A stretch of 64,000 nt of DNA, taken from Gonapodya sp. JEL0774. Its lineage: Eukaryota; Monoblepharomycota; Monoblepharidomycetes; Monoblepharidales; Gonapodyaceae. A program made the position numbers and the translations under genes. Below are positions 1 to 9,887 of the stretch, one piece after another (positions within the stretch are counted from its first letter, which is position 1; each line of letters begins with the position of its first letter). The notes below the pieces were generated by a model. The model made no database searches. It was given only the letters and a program-made list of their open reading frames with translations, and was not told the DNA's origin. The stretch spans positions 67,563 to 131,562 of the forward strand of contig JADIIX010000014.1 of NCBI GenBank assembly GCA_027604505.1. The letters are read 5' to 3'.

Positions 1-157
1 TCCATGGAAGGTGGGAAATTGTATGAGTTATTCTCCGATAGGCTCTCAGAAAGAGAAACCTCGGGGATTATTTGGTTTGTGCTCTGATCTGCGCATCGCA
101 TGCTCACTATACGATTATAAGAATATGTACAAAAAAGTACGCAAACCACTTATGCAA

Positions 158-3100
158 TCAACGCTTGTTTTTGTTGGGTTGCAGCTTATGTCGACCCGTT
201 TTCTCTCGCCGCTTCTCCTTAAGGACCCGCTCCTTCAGGATTTGTTGCTTGCTCTTTAGCTCCCTCTTTGGCTTAAATCCAGCCCACTTGACAGTCGGTC
301 CCTTTCCTTTACCACCTTTCCCTCCCTTCTCACCACTCTCAGCGGCCCCCTCGGCCTCCCGTTTCATCTTGGTTATCTTACGTTGTTGTGACATACTTCC
401 GGGTGTGGGCGCCTTCGTACCAGTATGACGAAACTTCCGGAACCCCGACACTTTCGCAACCTTGCTGGCTGCACTTTCCATCTCCCCTACACGAGGAACA
501 GTGGTTTTCGTCTTGTTCTGCCATTCTTGGAACCTTGTATAGCCGTGTTTTCGGATGCGAGAAGAAAGATATGGGGAAGAGTGTGTTTGTATGGGGGGAG
601 GGGTTGGAGCGGGGGAGACAGGCCCAATGTTGAGCGGCAAGTCACACAAAAATCAATGAACGAAGAACGAAAGTGGGGGAAAAATCGACTCCAAACTCAA
701 AAAGGCAGTACATCAAACAAGATTATTTGTTTGTTCGGGCGCAATTATACACCCAAGATCACCGCACCGGACATCAAAGGTGTCTCTTATTCCCGTGTTG
801 TTCTCGCGAGATTCGTAACCATTCGGCCATAGATTTGGAAACCACAGTCGGCGAGCCGAGTGACGGATACCAAATTGATCGAGTGGGTAATTGATCACGC
901 TGGTTAAAACGCTGCTCCAATGTGTAGTAAGCAATAACCGCTTCTCTCCGCGCACTGTCCCGCAATCATCCAAATACGCAGACGCAGGTGAGATCTCGTA
1001 TATGAACATACCTGCCAGACCTAAATGATGCTTCGACAAGCGCTCCGCTCTCACTTCTCATCCTCTTGATGTTATCTGCTCCAATCGTCTTCCTCACGAA
1101 ACGCTTTTTCTTCTTGTCCCACACCTGTTTCGGCTTCGCGCCTGGGACACCGACTTCCACCTCCCCCGTGAGCTCAAATGAAGCCGCTTGAGCGTCTCTG
1201 AGGAAAGAAGAAGCACCAGAAGACGCGAGTGAGTATGCACGCTCAGAAGCGGCGTTAGGTGGATTGTACGGTACGAAAAAGGGGGATTGGGTTGGGTCAG
1301 GTGTTGTATCTGACGTGTCTTCGGGTGTCTCCATGACGGTGGCTACCGTGGTTCCACCAGTGTAAGTTGTAGTCTCGCCATCTTCGGCCTTTGCAGAAGA
1401 TGTTTTGGAAGCTGCCACTGCCGACCGTTTGGAGAGAATTTTGGCGGCGGCACGGCGGCGGTCTAACATTACCAGTGCTTCTTTGGACTTGAGACCACGC
1501 TTGCCAACTTCGAACACAGTCTTCCGGCAGGAATAAAACAGATCATGGAATGAGCAAAGCTCAGAGTGACTCGAATGGAGAAATATAAGTTCTAGTCACC
1601 TCCGAGGGTCTGAAAGAAGCGATCTTGGCGACCATGTCAGCATGATCATGCTCGGCCTGATCAAGCTTCGCAGCTGCACGCATGATGGAATCAGACAAAG
1701 TCGAAAAATTGTTCAACGAAATTGGGCGCTCAGCTCCGTCATTTCAAAAACTCACCTACTAATGGATGCACGCCAACCTTTCCAATCTCTTTACTCTTTC
1801 TGACACCCTCCCCACTCGGCCTCTCCCTCGTTTTTCCATACATGCTGTACGCATTCGCCGCGCCCTTTTCCAATGATATCATGTCACCGTCTACCTTCCG
1901 TAAATGGTCCAAGTGCTCTGCTTCGAGGTCGAGAAGTGGCTGGGAAATGGCACCGAGAACAATGGCAGAAGTGTATGAGAGATTTTGGGGCGGAGGACCA
2001 GATGTAGGGATGAGTTGAAGGGGACGGGTGGAGAAGGTTTGCAGATCGAGCAGGTACGGCAGCTTGAAAATGTGTGGATGAACAGTTTATATTCTGGGCC
2101 TCATGTTGTCAGTGAGCCTTTCTCGAAAATCACTCACTTCTTCTCCTCCCACCAAACTCCACGCTCTTCCCTTCCTTCCTGCTCTCCCGGCTCGTCCGAC
2201 TCTGTGCACAAACACCTTTGCTGCCGGTGGAAAGTCATAGTTCACCACTTCGTCCAACGTCGGTACATCCAAACCTCTGGCCGCAACGTCCGTTACTACA
2301 AGAACCTTGCAATGTCCCTCCCGAAAGGCTTCTAGATTTGTCCGACGCGCAGTTGGGTCCATTGTTCCATGAACGCCCCGTACGCGGATTCCAGATATTT
2401 CAAGTACACGAGAGAGAAACTCCACGTGATGCTTGGTGGAACAGAATACAAGAGTTTGCGAGGTGCTTGGAATGAGATTCCGGAGGAGGTATAGGAGGGC
2501 AGGAAGACGTGAAGGTGGCGGGATTGAGAGGAAAAGGAGCTTAAGGGAGCAGGCGAGCGTGCACGCTCGACTCAGGATCGAAACAGAACGATTCATTGGG
2601 GAATCTGCAAACGAACCTCTAAGTCTGGGTTGATTCTACCGTCGGCCTCAAGTCTGACCATAACCGGATCGGTCAACCCTGCCCGAGCAAACTCAACGAG
2701 TAGACTGGGAAGGGTAGCGGAGAAAAGCATCGTTTGTCGCGATGATGGTAACCGATGCTGGATTTCGCGGAGTTGGGGAGCGAAACCGAGTTCGAAGAGT
2801 CTGTAAGAGCACAAAAATCAGTCATGGGAGTTCCAAACACTCAAATAAGGGCGTAAATGAATGGTACTCACCGATCGGCCTCATCGAACACAACCATTTC
2901 CACAGTTGAAAGTGACATGGACATTTCAATGACAAGGTGGACCAGACGCCCAGGAGTGGCTACGATTCTGAGGTTGCCAGATGTAGAAGAGGAAGGCCAA
3001 GAATACGTGGAGAAAACAGACAGAGAGTGTGTTGAGCGCTGGAAGCGAGAGTCCCACACTCCTTAGTCTCACTCGGAGAACTTTTGATTTTGGGTCGTGG

Positions 3101-3818
3101 TAGAGTCCGAGTACTACCAGACATTTGCGCGTCTGCTTGAAAACACAGATGTACTGAATGATACTCACATATCAGGATTGGAAGCCATAGCCTCGAATTG
3201 CTCATCTAATCCTTCTCCACCCACAACCACAGCGATTCGGAGGTCAGTGAACCTGCTGATTTCTCTCAGTACCTTGGCAGTCTGGACCGCCAGTTCTCTG
3301 GTAGGCTCCAGTACCAAAGCCCGAGATCCAACCCTGTCGCTGTGCTCCTTAAGCCGGTCAATGATGGGTATGAGGAAGGCGAGTGTTTTACCAGAACCCG
3401 TCCGGGCCATGGCTACAACATCCCGCTTTGCGAGAGCGAGGGGTATAGCACGGCGCTGAATTGGGGTCGGCAGCCGAAAGTTTCGAAGGAGGAGGGCACG
3501 GAGAAGAGGCGGATGGAGATCGAGTGATTGGAACGACGAGCCAACTGGACGCGATTGTTTGGGCTTTTTCTTCACAGCAGGTGCTGAATCTGAGTCCGCA
3601 AGACGTGCCCTTTTGTGGGGGCGATCGCCATCCCCGGTGTCATCCTCTTCTTCTTCGTCCCGTTCGTCAACCACTGAATCTTCCCCCTCATCGTCCACAC
3701 TTTTTTTTGCCTCCTCGCGGGCATCGACATCGTCCCATTCCTCATCCTTATCACTTTCATCTGAGAAAACTTCTTTCTGTGGGGGTTTTTTGTAGGTGGA
3801 TTGTCTGTGACGCTTCAT
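158..3818 (-). CDS. DBP10: ATP-dependent RNA helicase DBP10 (DDX54 family), 865 aa, 8 exons
   Basis: DEAD-box helicase of the Dbp10/DDX54 type, known to act in nucleolar 60S ribosome assembly. Exons that keep frame: 3818-3169, 2967-2872, 2800-2617, 2539-2138, 2062-1756, 1673-1600, 1520-1012, 533-158 (2598 nt). The ATG at 3818 (MKRHRQS) was chosen because the longer frame begins at a GTG. Seen in order: acidic N-terminus, Q motif (TPIQ), Walker [27 protein letters not shown], then the helicase C half with [15 protein letters not shown] and [10 protein letters not shown]. The Dbp10-specific C-terminal part is present: [23 protein letters not shown] and FRSGRFQEWQ, followed by a Lys/Gly-rich tail. 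The FRSGR block is split by intron 7, which is 478 bp while the other introns are 71-201 bp. It is divergent from the receptor gene at 4131. Confidence 0.95.
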
Positions 3819-4130
3819 TTTTTGATTTATGTGTGAAAGAGAAACTAGGAGGGAGGCCACAGGAACTGCAGGGAGCCAGTTGGAATGGGCAATTTCTAAT
3901 TATTTTTGTCTCTTTCCATACCCCACTCATTCAGGTGGAGAATTGACAAAGTTCGTCCTGCCTTGAAGTGTATTGTGTATATCTGTAAATTGCTGATCAG
4001 CGGGGCGAAGATGAGAATGCTCGGGGACACTCATGCGAAGAATCAACAACAACAGGCAAACAAGGCACAACACTCAACATCCGATCGAATTTGATCTATT
4101 GGGTGCTTCTCAGACACTGTTTGACGAGAA

Positions 4131-5506
4131 ATGAATGACAACACCGGGTCTGATGCAACTCGAGAAATCATTGATCCCTCCGTTCTCCTTGCTTTCCGCG
4201 TTACTCTCTTAGCATGGAGCTCCTTCAGTATCCTTCTTGTTTCATTGCTCACGTTCAACTTCGTCCGAGTAAAGGTAGGAGAGAGCAGCGCCGCTGTGGT
4301 TTACGTGAGCTTGTCTGGATCTTTTCCAAAATGTAGAGGATTTCTACCAATTTGGAATTCCTTTTCTTGAATATTTTTGTCGGTGATATATTCGTCAGTG
4401 GAGCAGGAATCATGAACGCAATCATTACCCTTCAAAACGAGCATCCAGCGACGGAACTATGCAATTTTGCTAGTCTTCTGGGGAGCGCTCCAAAGCTTCA
4501 CGTATTCTTTGTTATGTCGCTTTTGGGTGAGACTACATCATTCGGGTGCATGTCGTACATGCAGAACACACAATTAATCTTTTGCCCCCACTCTATACTC
4601 TTAGCATACGAGAGATATTCGGTGGTTTGTCGTGGGGCAACTCGGAGACATGGATTTCTCAAGTATCCTGTCGCTCTTGGCCTGTTATGGATTTACCTGC
4701 TTGTCGGGCATTACTTCTCGTTCACCCGTAATCACAACCATCCAACGACATTCCCCATTGTAAGAAATCTGGCATATCGCACCGCACATTTTCATTGAGA
4801 TTAATGCACTGCTGGCTAATCGGAAACGCGCTAGGAATGCTACACAGAGTTCGTCTCTCGAGATCCTGTCTTTATCATTTACCAAGGAGTGATCTCTTCG
4901 GCGATCGCTATAGCTTCATTTGGTGTGACAGTTGGATGTCACGTTGCTATAGCACGCAAAGTATTCGCAGTTCTGTCCGAGTCTCGGTGTGTCACGGAGC
5001 CATCGTTTCGGGGCTTCAACATGAATGATCGGGTCTCCATGACCAATACGAGAGGCACCTCTCTTCTACCAGTAGATGAGAAGGAAATCGAGCTTGTGCT
5101 TCGTTGTGTCACACTTACAGTAGCATACATGGTTTTCTGGACACCATACGTGTTGACTTCTTGCTTCGAGATGTTCACCGGATTGAGAGTCCGTCCGCCA
5201 ATATTGTCCGGAGCTGCACAGCTTTTAGCATACCTCAATACTGTTGTTGATCCATTGATCATCACATACATGGATCCACGGTTGTTGCAGTCAATGCTAG
5301 CATTGTTTGGGCTGAAGGTGGATAGAGGGAATGATCAGAAAACAGCCACAAATGAGAAAGACAGTATGGGAAACCCGAGGACAAGTCGTCACCAACGCAT
5401 TATTGCTTCCGCCGAAGCTGGTCCCTCCGTCATCCAGCAGCCATGCAGTCAATTTCCAACCGCTTCCGGTCTACATCAATCGACCATCGGTTCACAAGCA
5501 GAGTAG
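4131..5506 (+). CDS. Class A (rhodopsin-type) GPCR-like seven-helix receptor, 386 aa, 4 exons
   Basis: Exons 4131-4274, 4337-4526, 4605-4759 and 4835-5506 join in frame (1161 nt). Rhodopsin-family landmarks are visible: LN..VGD in helix 2, Cys90 at the top of helix 3, ERY (114-116) at its base, Cys165 in the second extracellular loop as the likely disulfide partner, FWTPY (264-268, the CWxP position) in helix 6, and a DP-type variant of NPxxY at 302-303 in helix 7. The splice at 4526/4605 restores the ERY motif, which supports it. The residue at the opsin retinal-lysine position appears to be Tyr, so it is probably not an opsin. The N-terminus is short and the C-tail is Ser/Thr/Gln-rich. Class A receptors are rare in fungi and best known from zoosporic lineages. 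Ligand unknown; no family name assigned. Confidence 0.8.
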
Positions 5507-6283
5507 AGAAACAGTGTGATCGACAGAAGAATAGATAACGCAGACATTGAATGAGAACTAAATCACACTGTGCAAATCGGAATACAGAGAGTGTGGTTGT
5601 AATCGCAATGGGATCGACCTTCGATAAAACACGCAAGTGTGGTGTAGGAGGGCGAGGAAGGTGAGGATAAAGAGTGATATCGTTCATTCCTAGAAACAAC
5701 CGCTCGTCTTCAGTTGGTGAAGCTGTCTTGCCAAATGAACAGGTGGATGCAGTATGGTCAACTCATGATGGGTCGCGCGAGCATTGTTTGTCCAGAGCGG
5801 CGGTCAAGCAACGGCTTTCGCTGACATTAAGTGAATATCATGACGATGGCGCCAATGTCAAAAAATCTCTTTGAGATAAAAGCCAGGTGTTCACGATGCA
5901 TCGTTTTGTGAAGTGGGAGGGAGTGCTTCATTGCTTTTCATTCTGATGAGTCCGGTTCGGTAGTCTGGCAAGTGTGCAAAGAGAACCGAGTCATTTGGAT
6001 TCACACTCTCCATTTGACGTGATGTGTTGTGGGTGATCTGTAATGGATAATGCTCATGTCTCTGAATTTGTGGAGGGAAGATCCTAGGTGGATGCGTTTT
6101 AGTGCGTCGCTATTTCTAATCAGCTGGCTCTGAGTGGTACCCTCATGACCTGGCACATGCAATATGCAGGCACTGCTATAGAAGCACAAAATCTCTGATA
6201 ACCTGGAACTCCTAGAATCTCAAACCTAGAACAAAAGCACACTGGTGTGAGCGGATCGATTGGTATCCAAAGGATCGCAGAAC
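5507..6283 (+). other. Intergenic, no gene recognised
   Basis: Between the receptor stop and the next start I see only short open frames with no family signature, AT-rich stretches around 5520-5600 and no tRNA or repeat. It presumably holds the receptor 3' UTR and the promoter of the gene at 6284. Confidence 0.5.
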
Positions 6284-7719
6284 ATGGGTACTGGTCCCGG
6301 CCCTGGTGATGGTGGAGAAGGGTTTGGAGACGCTAGGGCCAATTCCGGTAATAAGGACTATTTCATGATCGCGGTGGTCGCTGTGCTCGCGCTGGCTGCT
6401 GGATTTTCTTCGACGCGGGTGTGGCCCGTTGGAGGCCAGGTGAGAGAAACTTTGTGAAGGCGACGACATCTCGACATACCGAATCGAATTGACCTCGCTC
6501 ATGCAAAACGAACATCGATGGGGAAAAAATGCGTTTTTCTATTTGAAATGCGGGATCCTCCCTACATCAGGATTCGGGACTCCTTCAGTCTGACCCTGCG
6601 AACACCACATCGGAAGCTCCAATGGTGACGGATGACACGCCTCCAACGCCGCTTCAGCCCCATTCTCCCGACCTCGTTATCGCATATCACCCTCACGCAA
6701 ATGCGAGCCTCCTCGCGCCATTCCTGCACTCCCTCGTTTTCGCCTGCCCCAGGTGCCATTCGGCACTCTTTACGGAATCTCATTCCTTGAACCACGACAT
6801 GGATAGACTCGCTGCCGACTCGCGAGTCACACATAGAATTCATACCTACACACCTAGAGGCTGGCACAGCAACTCTTTCAGTGCGCGAGCCATCGGCGAC
6901 TGGATGGATAGCATCAGCGAGATGGAGTTGGATGAATCTGGAGTCGTCGTCCTCCGCGGCCAGCTCCCGCCGCAATCTATTCCGCACTCTTCCACGTCTT
7001 CTCTCTACCCTGGTCTGGTCCTCATCTCTGACGCGGCGGACACGGTGTTTCAACGGGACCCTTTCGACCACCCCTTGGTTGAGTGGGTCAGGCGCATGCA
7101 GGAGTTGGGCAAAGATGTCGTAGTATTTGGAAGGGAGGGTGATGCACTCGTCAGAGATGACCCGGAGGCGAAAAGGTGGGTTTGCAATGAACATGGGAAG
7201 AGGTTCTGGGGGTGCGGAGCTGCATCAAGCCCTGTTCTCGAGTTTTTATGAAACCATGGTCGACGGGAGTGAATGCTTTGGTTTCCGAGCACGGGCGTTC
7301 CCATCAACAATTGACGTTGTGCACACGTCGGTGGCAAACAGCGCCCTCCTTACCTGCCACCCAAATGCAACGGCCGCTGCCTCTCTCCTCACCTACCCAC
7401 TCTCTCCACCGTCTGTCATTCTTGGCACTTGGAGTGGTGTGCGCGCTTACCTCGGGTGGATGAGAGCCGCAATGGCAGGCGGTAAAGCGGCCCAGTTCCG
7501 GAAGAATGAGGACGGTGGCTACGAGTGTCGGTCAATGGCCGGAGAAGGTAAGCTCTATGGGAGGAATGATTCGCGATTAACATGATGGCGTGGGCGTCGA
7601 TGGCGAAATGGCACCTGGGAGTTGTCGTTGCTGAGAGTGGTGGCCCTGAAGTCAGCTTCGTACCGGAAGGCTCCAAGAGGTTCGACTGGCCGGCAAGATA
7701 CAGTACCACGCGGTTGTGA
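6284..7719 (+). CDS. Type II membrane glycosyltransferase-like protein of the FQxDPF family (copy A)
   Basis: Exon 1 6284-6439 encodes a Gly-rich N-terminus and one membrane helix (FMIAVVAVLALAAG), giving a signal-anchor topology. Exon 2 starts at 6571 and reads in frame through GLVLISDAADTVFQRDPF, an aspartate-rich sugar-nucleotide-like motif. Around 7139-7203 the coding frame shifts by +1. A small intron 7139-7202 would fix this but is unproved, and an indel is possible. The later block SVILGTWSGVRAYLGWM (to the donor at 7548) matches the same position in the gene at 49743. The C-terminus is unresolved; the stop at 7717-7719 follows a possible acceptor near 7610. The enzyme class is inferred from the DxxD-FQxDPF arrangement; donor and acceptor are unknown. 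Confidence 0.55.
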
Positions 7720-8660
7720 TAGTAGCGTCGATATTGAGCCAACTGGGACCAGTAATGTTGGGATGGACTGTCTATCCGGCAGTGCGGTTAAGGTGCTCCC
7801 CTCGTTTGCGCAGCGCCTGTCCGTCTCTACCACGTGTTCCATAGTTTGATGCACTTTGCATTTCTACATATAATTCCTACCCAGCCACCGCTCTCCATAC
7901 AATCCTCCTCTCCCACTTTCTCCCCACCAACGTCTCTCAATCCATCCCTCTTCCGATTCCCTTTTCATACCCAATCACCCCTCACCTTCCCTTTCAATAC
8001 TCTCACCCTGTCCTACTCTCGCACTTTCACCCACCACTGATTCGACATCCCTCGGGGTCAGGAGAAATCGCGTATCCCGTCAATCGAACCACGGTCCCAA
8101 ACCCACTGAAGGGTGCCGTGGTAGGGACCGTGGTGGGATGGAGATCGCATAGAGGTGTTCGGGAGGAAGTGCTGAGGTGGTGGGGCGTTGGAGAATAAAA
8201 AAACGGTGCGCACACGGTGCAGTTGGTGGTGGGGCGATGTGTGGCCTTGAGGCCCCTGCGGTTAACACTCAGAAAACGATTAATTGATTTTCTTGTGGAG
8301 ACTTGACGAAGAAGCTACCTGCAGGATAGAAGCAGGAAAGCACAGTTTCTTGGAAATGGTTTGGTTGGCTTTTTGATGGGTCCGAGTACGCGCCAATTTC
8401 TGCGGCAATGGGACCATACTCTTTCATAAATACACTCTAATATTAGATACCCGCCAGACAAAGTATATTGTACATAGACAATTAATTACAACAGCGCTCG
8501 CTCCGTTGCAAAGGAACGGATATCCGGCAAGACACAAAGGAAAATAAAAGAAGGAAAGCTTTGAGAGAAGCAGAGAGGAGCTCAAAGTTCCGCAAGGTGG
8601 CCGATTGTCAGCCTGCCTATGCTTTCCACCACGAAGGGATCCAAGACTAGATTTCTGTGT
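7720..8660 (+). other. Intergenic, pyrimidine-rich stretch, no gene recognised
   Basis: About 7860-8040 is strongly C/T-rich on the plus strand and opens frames in several phases, which is what low-complexity sequence does. No start, splice pattern or family motif supports a gene. The rest is unremarkable. Confidence 0.5.
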
Positions 8661-8663
8661 ACA

Positions 8664-8742
8664 CTTGAACTCAGGACGTCGTGCGAGCGAAGATCACGCT
8701 CTGACCAACAGTGCCTCCGGACCGGAAAACAACGGCAAAATA
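8664..8742 (-). pseudogene. Decayed tRNA-like copy 2
   Basis: Minus strand retains a D-arm-like TTGGTCAGAGC, an anticodon-arm remnant (loop containing TTCGCTC) and a degraded T-arm GAGTTCAAG. Stem pairing is broken. It lies about 160 bp from the intact-looking tRNA-Val at 8827-8900 and shares its order of elements, so it looks like a tandem copy that decayed. Confidence 0.5.
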
Positions 8743-8751
8743 ATGTTTTCT

Positions 8752-8822
8752 GTGAGTATTGAACTCACGACCTCGTGCAAGTGAAGCGCGGACTGACCTC
8801 CCGAAAAATAAGGATCCAAAAA
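8752..8822 (-). pseudogene. Decayed tRNA-Val-like copy 1
   Basis: The minus strand repeats CTTCAC, GCACGAGGTC and GTGAGTTCAA of the neighbouring tRNA-Val almost exactly: the anticodon would again be CAC and the T-arm GTGAG/CTCAC pairs. The D-arm and acceptor stem are lost, so it is scored as a pseudogene. Confidence 0.55.
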
Positions 8823-8826
8823 GATT

Positions 8827-8900
8827 TGAGTCCTGTGAGGCTCGAACTCACGACCTCGTGCGTGTGAAGCACGCGCTCTGACCAACTGAGCCAAGGACCG
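8827..8900 (-). tRNA. tRNA-Val (anticodon CAC)
   Basis: Minus strand folds as a tRNA: D-arm GCTC/GAGC around AGTTGGTCA, anticodon arm CGTGC/GCACG with loop TTCACAC giving anticodon CAC (valine, codon GTG), T-arm GTGAG/CTCAC with loop TTCGAGC, and acceptor CGGTCCT/AGGACTC. The first acceptor pair is C:C, a mismatch, so function should be checked. A T5 run a few bases downstream on the minus strand fits a Pol III terminator. No intron. Confidence 0.75.
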
Positions 8901-9887
8901 TTTTTTTTGTTGACATTATGTTACGTAACTAGTATATCAATGTAACTTTTTTGCTTGCAAATTTGCTTACTTACTAGTATATGATGTTTTTACTTAAATT
9001 TATATTGCATTGTGACCCCTCGAATGGCGAGCACTGTTTCTAGTTCAACCAGATGAAAATGTGTAATAAATTGAGGGGAACCAGCGTTTTTGCAGCTTCG
9101 TCAAGCAGTTCTTGCCACATGAAGTGTTTATGATGGACGGGGGAGGTTATGATCTGGCGGCGTTTCTCGGCAGGGGGCACGTCTTCGCATTCAGAATTCG
9201 CACCCACCCCATTCATATTCGCATTCACCTGCGAGTCACGCTTGTTTTCCTCTGACTCTATCTTGGAATTCAAGAAACCTTTGAGCTTGACCTTCTCCGC
9301 CCTTGGTCTGCTCCCTTCTCTTGCGGCTTCTGCCTTGGAGTACGCTTCTCGGAAGCCCGTGCCGAACTGTTTGATTCAGACGCTGAGACCCACTATCGCG
9401 TCATTGTTCCGTCGCTATTCCTGTTATAAAGAGGTTTTTGGGTGGTCTCGTGCTACTGGAGCTGTTGGAACAGGCGGAAATCAGGTGCGAATTGATAATC
9501 TCAAACACCCCGCAAAGTGATAGATTTGACTGCGATTCCTTTCCAAACACTTCTCAAATCTTTTACTTTACTCTATTACATCACTTAGAATCGCTAGATT
9601 TGCTATCCATTCTCCCTCCCATAAGTTCCGCCAATCACCCCCGCCCCGCATCTCGATTACCATCCTCCAATCCCTCCACTCACCTTTCGGGCCAAATCCG
9701 ACTCCAATTCTGCGTTCTCGCCACTGTGTGTCCGCGGCTCTCTGATTCCATTCAAGACTTGTCGACCTAGATCCCACGCCATTCACCTTCACACCCGCCT
9801 GGGAGCCGCAACCTCTGCCTCGACAGACTTCCCACTCACCTTTGCAACAACAAGACACGACACACTTACAAGCCTCCATAACTGGAT
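8901..9887 (+). other. Intergenic, no gene recognised
   Basis: AT-rich just after the tRNA (8930-9000), then a 123-codon open frame at 9149-9520 with no start context, splice partner or recognisable motif. 9580-9880 is C-rich and probably the leader of the gene at 9888. Confidence 0.45.

Noticed and set aside
534-1011. Possible intronic snoRNA in DBP10
   Set aside because: Looked for C/D (RUGAUGA, CUGA) and H/ACA boxes on the minus strand; only partial matches such as GGATGATT, no paired box set.
9149-9520. 123-codon plus-strand frame
   Set aside because: No recognisable domain, no splice partners, and it overlaps an equally long antisense frame.
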